DNA of 10,731 nt from Savagea sp. (lineage in GTDB: Bacteria; Bacillota; Bacilli; Bacillales_A; Planococcaceae): contig JASKZX010000081.1 in assembly GCA_030147435.1 (NCBI GenBank), positions 1-10,731 on the forward strand, in the 5' to 3' direction. This document shows positions 6,409 to 10,731 of the stretch, piece after piece. A program made the translations under genes and the position numbers. The notes beneath the pieces were generated by a model that was given only the letters and a program-made list of their open reading frames with translations, had not been told where the DNA came from and searched no databases. The stretch's first letter is position 1. Every line of letters begins with the position of its first letter.

Positions 6409-7773
6409 TTATCCAATAATTACACGTTCTTTTGGGTAACGATAATTCATCTTGTTCGTTTTTCCTCCTAATGTAAATAAGAAAGAAATGAGTCCTACGC
6501 GCCCAATAAACATTAATATCATTAACGTAATTTTCCCGATATTCGTTAAGTCACTCGTAATTCCTAGTGACATTCCACACGTTCCAAAAGCACTTGTCAC
6601 TTCAAATAAAAGTGCAACAAGTGGTACTCCTGGCTCTGTAATACTTAAAATAATAATCGAACTAAATACGAGTAGTCCTGCTAAAATAATGACTGCATAC
6701 GAACGAAAGACGTCGACTAACTTAATTTGTCGATGAAATACGTGAATGACTTCATTCCCTCGAGCAAAGTGAATAAGGAACAAAATTGCAATCGCAAATG
6801 TCGTCGTTCGAATTCCGCCACCTACAGAACTTGGGGAAGCCCCAATAAACATTAACACACTCATAAAAATACTCGAAGCGTCACTAAACTCTGTCACATC
6901 ATAAGTGGTAAGTCCTGCCGAACGAGCAGAAACCGAGTGAAAGAGTGCTGTAAATACTTTTTCATGCCAGTTCATTCCTTGGAATGAATTAAACGACTCA
7001 ATGATGAAGATCATCACAGCACCAAATACGAGGAGTCCACCAAATGTAACTGTCGTAATTTTTGTAAATAAAGAAAAGCGATAAGGCATTTTTTCTTTTC
7101 TTCTCGTAATAAAACCTTTCACTTCAATTAACACAGGGAAACCGATCGCTCCGAGTATAATTAAAATCATAACTACGACTTGGATGAAATAATCACTAAA
7201 ATACGGGGTTAATGAAGCTTCTGTAATATCAAACCCTGCATTCGTCGTCGCTGATACGGCCATAAACATTCCGTGTAAAAATGCTTCTTTCATCGTGTCA
7301 TAATATTGCGTTAAATAGAAAGATAAAATTAAGCCACCTGTAATTTCAATCGTAAACATAATTTTTATAATCTCTTGAATCAGCCGAACGACTCCTTCAA
7401 GCGAATATTGGTTATGATCAACCATGATCAATTGCCGCTCACGCATCCCGATACGTTTTTTAATAATGAGCCAGAAAAATGTACCGAGTGACATGATACC
7501 GATTCCACCGAGTTGTAAAACGAACATTAAGACAATAATACCGAATGTCGTATACGTTCCACCTATACTAATCGTAGACAATCCAGTTACACTGACGGCA
7601 CTGACAGCTGTAAACAAACTATCCACGAACCGAACGTCTACTCCTGGTAAATAAACTCCCGGTAAATTTAACAATAAAAAAGCAACAGCAATCGCTAAGA
7701 AATAGTAAAAGACGATAAGTTGCGTCGGGGTAAACTTATTTAAATTTTCTCTCGCTCGTTTCGTCCGGTCCAT
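6409..7773 (-). CDS. ktrD: KtrD-like potassium uptake system membrane subunit (TrkH/KtrB family)
   Basis: This 454-residue membrane protein belongs to the TrkH/TrkG/KtrB superfamily, whose four pore-loop repeats form one K+ pathway. The four filter regions are visible in order: SVTGLS (G64), ATTNAGFD, ARSAGLTT and FGTCGMS, each with its conserved glycine. The length and ending (YPKERVIIG) match KtrB/KtrD proteins, and the stretch MFIGASPSSVGGGIRTTTFA and the region KRIGMRERQLIMVDHNQ match B. subtilis KtrD (YkrM) better than KtrB. Ktr channels are gated by a cytoplasmic RCK subunit (KtrC or KtrA); none is encoded here, so it must be elsewhere, as for the B. subtilis ktrC-ktrD pair. The ATG at 7771-7773 follows AAAGGAGG. 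A consensus-like promoter lies 27 bp upstream, and a marR gene follows in the same operon. Confidence 0.92.
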   Translation of the reverse strand: MDRTKRARENLNKFTPTQLIVFYYFLAIAVAFLLLNLPGVYLPGVDVRFVDSLFTAVSAVSVTGLSTISIGGTYTTFGIIVLMFVLQLGGIGIMSLGTFFWLIIKKRIGMRERQLIMVDHNQYSLEGVVRLIQEIIKIMFTIEITGGLILSFYLTQYYDTMKEAFLHGMFMAVSATTNAGFDITEASLTPYFSDYFIQVVVMILIILGAIGFPVLIEVKGFITRRKEKMPYRFSLFTKITTVTFGGLLVFGAVMIFIIESFNSFQGMNWHEKVFTALFHSVSARSAGLTTYDVTEFSDASSIFMSVLMFIGASPSSVGGGIRTTTFAIAILFLIHFARGNEVIHVFHRQIKLVDVFRSYAVIILAGLLVFSSIIILSITEPGVPLVALLFEVTSAFGTCGMSLGITSDLTNIGKITLMILMFIGRVGLISFLFTLGGKTNKMNYRYPKERVIIG

Positions 7774-7799
7774 GTTACAGCCTCCTTTAATAAGTGCTT

Positions 7800-7828
7800 A
7801 TCTTACCACTTTACCACGGAACTTTCAA
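7800..7828 (-). promoter_or_regulatory. Sigma-A-type promoter of the ktrD-marR operon
   Basis: On the minus strand, TTGAAA (7823-7828) and TAAGAT (7800-7805) are spaced 17 bp apart, and TGG directly precedes the -10 as a TGn extension. The predicted start lies about 20 bp before the ktrD ATG, leaving just enough leader for the AAAGGAGG site. Confidence 0.75.
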
Positions 7829-7881
7829 AAAGCTAGAGCGATTTCTACCAGTGGGTCTTTCGTTTGAATAGAGAAACATAA

Positions 7882-7916
7882 ACCCTAACCTCCTTTCAAA
7901 CAAAGGAAGTTAGGGT
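7882..7916 (-). terminator. Hairpin terminator after the terC gene
   Basis: ACCCTAAC-C-TCCTTT (7882-7896) pairs with AAAGGA-A-GTTAGGGT (7902-7916) around a 5-base loop, giving a 15-position stem with one mismatch. On the minus strand it lies 24 bp after the terC stop codon and is followed by TTATGTTTC, a broken T run, so it may be a weak terminator or an RNA-stabilising hairpin. Confidence 0.6.
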
Positions 7917-7939
7917 AGTCATCGAATCACTATTTTTTA

Positions 7940-8713
7940 CTATGCTGCCATCGAATCTTTTTTCTGCTCTCTTTTTGAAGCGAAATATCCCCAAGCGACT
8001 AAACCGAGTAATACGATCCAAAACGTTGTTGTCCATATTGTGGATGATGGGAAACTTTCTGGAATAATTGCAAGGCCAGGATGCGCAAGTGTCAATACTG
8101 CTAATTTCACTCCGACCCAACCGACGATTAAATACGCCGCAATTTCTAACTTCGGTAACTTTTCAAGTAAAATAATGAAGTAACGAGCTGCAAAACGAAT
8201 TACTACAAGACCGATCAATCCGCCTGCAAACACGACCCAAAACTGTCCAGCGTTCATTCCTCCAATCATCGTATCTCCAATTGGCGTTAATGTCACCGCA
8301 AGTGCCACCGCTGCGAGCATCGAATCTAGAGCGAACGCAATATCTGCAAGCTCTACTTTTAAGACCGTCATCCAAAAACCTGACTTTTTCCGCGGTTCTT
8401 CTAACAACTCTTCTGTCGTTTTTCCTTCATCTTGCTTCACTTCCCACAAACTCCGCGCAGCCATAAATAAAAGGAAAATTGCCCCTGCTGCTTGAATTTG
8501 CCAAAATTTCACAAGTGTCGCAATTAAAAATAATACAGCAAATCGGAAAACGAAAGCTCCGACAAGACCGTAAAACAATGCTTTTTTCTGCTCATACTTT
8601 GGCAAGTGACGAACCATCACTGCCATGACAATTGCATTATCTGCAGATAAAAGTCCTTCTAATAAAATCAATACGAGTAAAATCCATGCATACTCTAAAA
8701 ATATCGTTTCCAC
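7940..8713 (-). CDS. TerC-family membrane protein, probable Mn(II) exporter (YkoY/MeeY type)
   Basis: This 257-residue integral membrane protein is of the TerC family. It shows about seven hydrophobic segments. The conserved acidic pattern is intact: E19, D25 and N26 in LEGLLSADNAIV, and E121, D124 and D130 in VELADIAFALDS. These polar membrane residues are thought to carry the metal. Bacillus TerC proteins YkoY (MeeY) and YceF (MeeF) are established as manganese exporters that also help to load exported enzymes with manganese. The yybP-ykoY riboswitch directly upstream makes manganese the likely substrate and the YkoY subgroup the best guess; I leave the symbol open. The start is GTG at 8711-8713, supported by AAAAGGAGTG about 9 bases before it; there is no suitable ATG nearby. 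It is followed by a hairpin and then the separate ktrD promoter, so it is probably transcribed alone. Confidence 0.92.
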   Translation of the reverse strand: METIFLEYAWILLVLILLEGLLSADNAIVMAVMVRHLPKYEQKKALFYGLVGAFVFRFAVLFLIATLVKFWQIQAAGAIFLLFMAARSLWEVKQDEGKTTEELLEEPRKKSGFWMTVLKVELADIAFALDSMLAAVALAVTLTPIGDTMIGGMNAGQFWVVFAGGLIGLVVIRFAARYFIILLEKLPKLEIAAYLIVGWVGVKLAVLTLAHPGLAIIPESFPSSTIWTTTFWIVLLGLVAWGYFASKREQKKDSMAA

Positions 8714-8737
8714 AATTAATCACTCCTTTTTTACAAC

Positions 8738-8772
8738 AAAAAAGACCCTCGCCTAAAAATAGGCAAAGGTCT
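8738..8772 (-). terminator. Riboswitch-controlled intrinsic terminator upstream of terC
   Basis: On the minus strand a 13-position stem (AGACCTTTGCCTA with TAGGCGAGGGTCT) closes a TTTT loop and is followed by a six-T run at 8738-8743. Two or so pairs are G-T. Its 5' arm contains CCTTTG (plus-strand 8764-8769), which is also the 3' strand of the riboswitch P1 helix, so the two structures exclude each other. Confidence 0.9.
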
Positions 8773-8869
8773 CGCTAAGTCAACGTATTGCTGGCTATCA
8801 TAGCCGATGAGGAATTCTCATGTATTGACGACTATGAAATAGGTTTCCCTATAGCTACTCCCCTCTGAC
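8762..8869 (-). promoter_or_regulatory. yybP-ykoY manganese riboswitch aptamer
   Basis: Read on the minus strand, the leader carries the hallmarks of the yybP-ykoY (Mn2+-sensing) class: GGGGAGTAGC near the 5' end (about 8852-8863), GTCGTCAATAC in the middle (about 8822-8832), GTTGAC and finally AGCGAGACCTTTGCC at the 3' end. P1 forms between CAGAGG (8862-8867) and CCTTTG (8764-8769). Two internal hairpins are visible: ATAGGG with CCTAT, and GGCTATGATAGCC. When Mn2+ stabilises the aptamer, P1 occupies the 5' arm of the terminator and transcription proceeds into terC; without Mn2+ the terminator forms. The mechanism is known for the class, and the competing pairings are readable here. Confidence 0.93.
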
Positions 8870-8911
8870 AATGTCAAAGTGTATTCAGTTCGGGTCTTTC
8901 TTGTTGTTCTT

Positions 8912-8920
8912 AGTATACCA
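8912..8920 (-). promoter_or_regulatory. Extended -10 promoter of the riboswitch-terC transcript
   Basis: On the minus strand TG-G-TATACT gives an extended -10 with 5 of 6 matches to TATAAT. The hexamer at 17 bp (TGTGTA) is a weak -35. The start would be near 8905, about 38 bases before the aptamer. Confidence 0.6.
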
Positions 8921-8949
8921 CAAACCGTAAAAGATACACATTTCTTTTG

Positions 8950-10731
8950 TTAGAAAGGTAATTGCTCGTCAGCTTCTTTAATTTGCTTACGCTTCCTTGT
9001 TTTACTATCAAACAAGCTGTAAATAACAGGAACGACAAATAGTGTTAAAAGTGTCGATGTAACAAGTCCTCCGATTACAGCAATTCCCATCGGTTGGTTC
9101 ATTTCCGTTCCTTCACCAAGACCGAGTGCAAGAGGAACGAGTCCGAGGATTGTCGTTAATGCTGTCATTAAAATCGGACGCACACGGTCTCGTGCTGATT
9201 GCACAATTGCTTCATACGAAGGTACTCCTGCTCGTTTTCGTTGATTAATATAATCGACGAGAACGATTCCGTTATTTACGACAATTCCTACAAGGATTAA
9301 AATCCCGATAATCGCTGTCACACTCATCGGTGTATTCGTAATGAATAATCCTAACGCAACCCCGATAATCATGAGCGGTACTGAGAACATAATAACGAAT
9401 GGATACTTAAATGACTCGAATTGTGCAGCCATTACGATATAAACAAGAACGACTGCGAGTCCAATCGCCATTAACATGTCGTTAATTGCACTTTCAAATA
9501 ACTCCCTATCACCATCATATTCCATCGCAATACTATCTGGTAACTTCAAGTCATCAATCGTTTCATTGACACGCTCTGTCATATCACCGAGTGATTCTGT
9601 CGACTCATACTTGACGTCAAATGCTACGGCATACGCTTGGTTTTCATGTTGAATCGTTACAGGAGAATCTTTGATCGATACGGTTGCAATTTCTGACAAT
9701 GGAATTGCTTCTCCCGTTGGTGTTTGTAATTTGATCGACTTTAATTGTTCGATACTATCACGGAACTTCTCATCGTATTGAACGATGACTGATAAAACTT
9801 CTTCTTGTTCGTCAACAATTTGTGTAGCGAATGCTCCGCGTGTTACATTGTTTACAATTTGAGCGACTTGTGCAGGAACGAGTCCACGATCTACCGTTTT
9901 ATCACGATCTAAATCGATATGAATCTCTTCTTTCGTCTCTGCTAAGTTATGAGAAACTTCTGTCACATATTCCATATCTTCTAACGCTTCTGTTACTTCT
10001 TCAACTGCTTTCGTTAAGCGTTGTTCTTTTCCATCACTTAATGTAAACGATACGGTATTTGGTGTAGAACCTGCTGCCGTTTGCATATCGAAACTAATAT
10101 CCGCATCATCACCAACAAGATCCAACACATCAGGTTGCACTTCGTCAACAAACTCAAACACGGAACGTTTTCTATCGTCTAATGGTACGAGCTTAATATA
10201 CATTTCCGCTGTGTTTGCAGTAGAGCCGGTTCCTTGTGCCATACTTTGTTGGTCACTACCGACAAGACTCACGTATACTTCGACGTCTTCTTCTTCATCT
10301 AAACGTTTTTCTATCTTTTTCACAACTTCATCTGTTCGATTTAATGCTGTTCCATTGGGTGTTTCAATTGCAATACTGAAAAATCCTTCGTCTGTCGCCG
10401 GTAAAAATTCAGTTCCTACTTTGTATAAACCGAACGCACTTGCTCCGAGTAAACCGACAGTAATCGTTAATACCGCCCAACGATTTTTCAATGCCCAACG
10501 AACCGATTGAGTGAAATTATACAATCCTTTCGAACGGCGTAATCGTGCAGACATATCTTTCGAAGGTTTCTTTAACATCTTACTTGCCATCATCGGAACG
10601 ACCGTTAAAGCGACGACGAGTGAGGCAAATAAACTAAATGAAATCGTTAAAGCGAACTCTGTGAAAATTTGTCCAATTAAACCAGAAATAAAGATAACCG
10701 GAACGAATACAGCTAATGTCGTTAATGTCGA
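8950..10731 (-). CDS. RND-family efflux transporter, C-terminal part (AcrB/SwrC-like; N-terminus outside the window)
   Basis: The reading frame is open to the right edge, giving 593 residues of a protein that is normally about 1,000-1,065 long, so roughly the first 40% is missing. An internal ATG at 10591-10593 is not the start: the codons beyond it read STLTTLAVFVPVIFISGLIG and then a second membrane segment ending in LTVVPMMASK, typical of TM5 and TM6 of RND pumps. After these come a membrane segment (WAVLTITVGLLGASAFGLYKVG, TM7), a large extracellular porter/docking region, and TM8-TM12. TM10 has the motif VGIVVNNGIVLVDYIN, where Asn occupies the position of the AcrB lysine K940, common in Gram-positive and HME-like members. 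Then RDRVRPILMTALTTILGLVPLALGLGEG follows as usual. It exports substrates by proton-driven cycling; SwrC (surfactin resistance) is the nearest B. subtilis parallel. The substrate cannot be told. No clear terminator separates it from the terC leader. Confidence 0.93.
   Translation of the reverse strand, partial: STLTTLAVFVPVIFISGLIGQIFTEFALTISFSLFASLVVALTVVPMMASKMLKKPSKDMSARLRRSKGLYNFTQSVRWALKNRWAVLTITVGLLGASAFGLYKVGTEFLPATDEGFFSIAIETPNGTALNRTDEVVKKIEKRLDEEEDVEVYVSLVGSDQQSMAQGTGSTANTAEMYIKLVPLDDRKRSVFEFVDEVQPDVLDLVGDDADISFDMQTAAGSTPNTVSFTLSDGKEQRLTKAVEEVTEALEDMEYVTEVSHNLAETKEEIHIDLDRDKTVDRGLVPAQVAQIVNNVTRGAFATQIVDEQEEVLSVIVQYDEKFRDSIEQLKSIKLQTPTGEAIPLSEIATVSIKDSPVTIQHENQAYAVAFDVKYESTESLGDMTERVNETIDDLKLPDSIAMEYDGDRELFESAINDMLMAIGLAVVLVYIVMAAQFESFKYPFVIMFSVPLMIIGVALGLFITNTPMSVTAIIGILILVGIVVNNGIVLVDYINQRKRAGVPSYEAIVQSARDRVRPILMTALTTILGLVPLALGLGEGTEMNQPMGIAVIGGLVTSTLLTLFVVPVIYSLFDSKTRKRKQIKEADEQLPF

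Noticed and set aside
7424..7654. Plus-strand ORFs opposite ktrD, terC and the RND gene
   Set aside because: They overlap well-supported genes on the other strand and show no family features or ribosome binding sites.
7811..7879. 22-codon minus-strand ORF preceded by AAAGGAGG between terC and ktrD
   Set aside because: Its ribosome binding site is the 3' arm of the terC hairpin, and the ORF runs through the ktrD -35 region, so it would be read only from weak readthrough. Probably chance.
10591..10593. ATG as the start of a 547-residue RND protein
   Set aside because: The frame continues unbroken to the window edge and encodes typical RND membrane segments before this Met, so it is an internal codon of a gene that is cut by the edge.
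1..10731. CRISPR arrays, insertion sequences, tRNA or rRNA genes, phage or toxin-antitoxin modules
   Set aside because: I saw no regularly spaced repeats, transposase motifs, terminal inverted repeats or RNA gene signatures; gene density and style are uniform throughout.

Overview
The window looks like a piece of chromosome from a low-GC Gram-positive bacterium of the Bacillales. The evidence is strong AGGAGG-type ribosome binding sites, two lipoproteins with Bacillus-type lipoboxes, a YkyB-family protein, a KtrD-type potassium channel subunit, a MhqR-like MarR regulator and a yybP-ykoY riboswitch. Many acidic residues in the exported proteins and a Ktr potassium system would fit a salt-tolerant or alkali-tolerant member, but I cannot name a genus. 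I see no mobile elements, CRISPR arrays, tRNA or rRNA genes.

Layout. Positions 1-929 (minus) hold the N-terminal part of the SbcD nuclease, cut by the window edge. Positions 1019-3614 (minus) are a complete manganese-type ABC importer operon in the order ATPase, permease, substrate-binding lipoprotein. It ends in a hairpin terminator and starts from a good sigma-A-type promoter followed by three MntR-box-like elements. Three plus-strand genes follow, each apparently its own unit: a DUF1269-type glycine-rich membrane protein (3883-4428), a YkyB-family protein with a TTG start (4542-4997) and a very acidic lipoprotein (5174-5902). Positions 5944-7773 (minus) are a two-gene operon of a KtrD-like K+ transporter and a MarR-family regulator. 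Positions 7940-8713 (minus) encode a TerC-family membrane protein behind a yybP-ykoY manganese riboswitch with an overlapping terminator. Positions 8950-10731 (minus) are the C-terminal part of an RND efflux pump, cut by the right edge.

How the genes work together. The main theme is metal and ion homeostasis. A Mn(II) importer that is probably switched off by MntR when manganese is plentiful lies about 4.3 kb from a TerC-type Mn(II) exporter that is switched on by manganese through an RNA sensor, so one window carries both arms of manganese control. A K+ uptake channel subunit and an RND exporter add further membrane transport. SbcD, YkyB, the DUF1269 protein and the acidic lipoprotein have no clear link to this theme. 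I found no convincing undescribed system. The best points for follow-up are the triple operator placed downstream of the mnt promoter, the KtrD-MarR pairing, and the unknown acidic lipoprotein.
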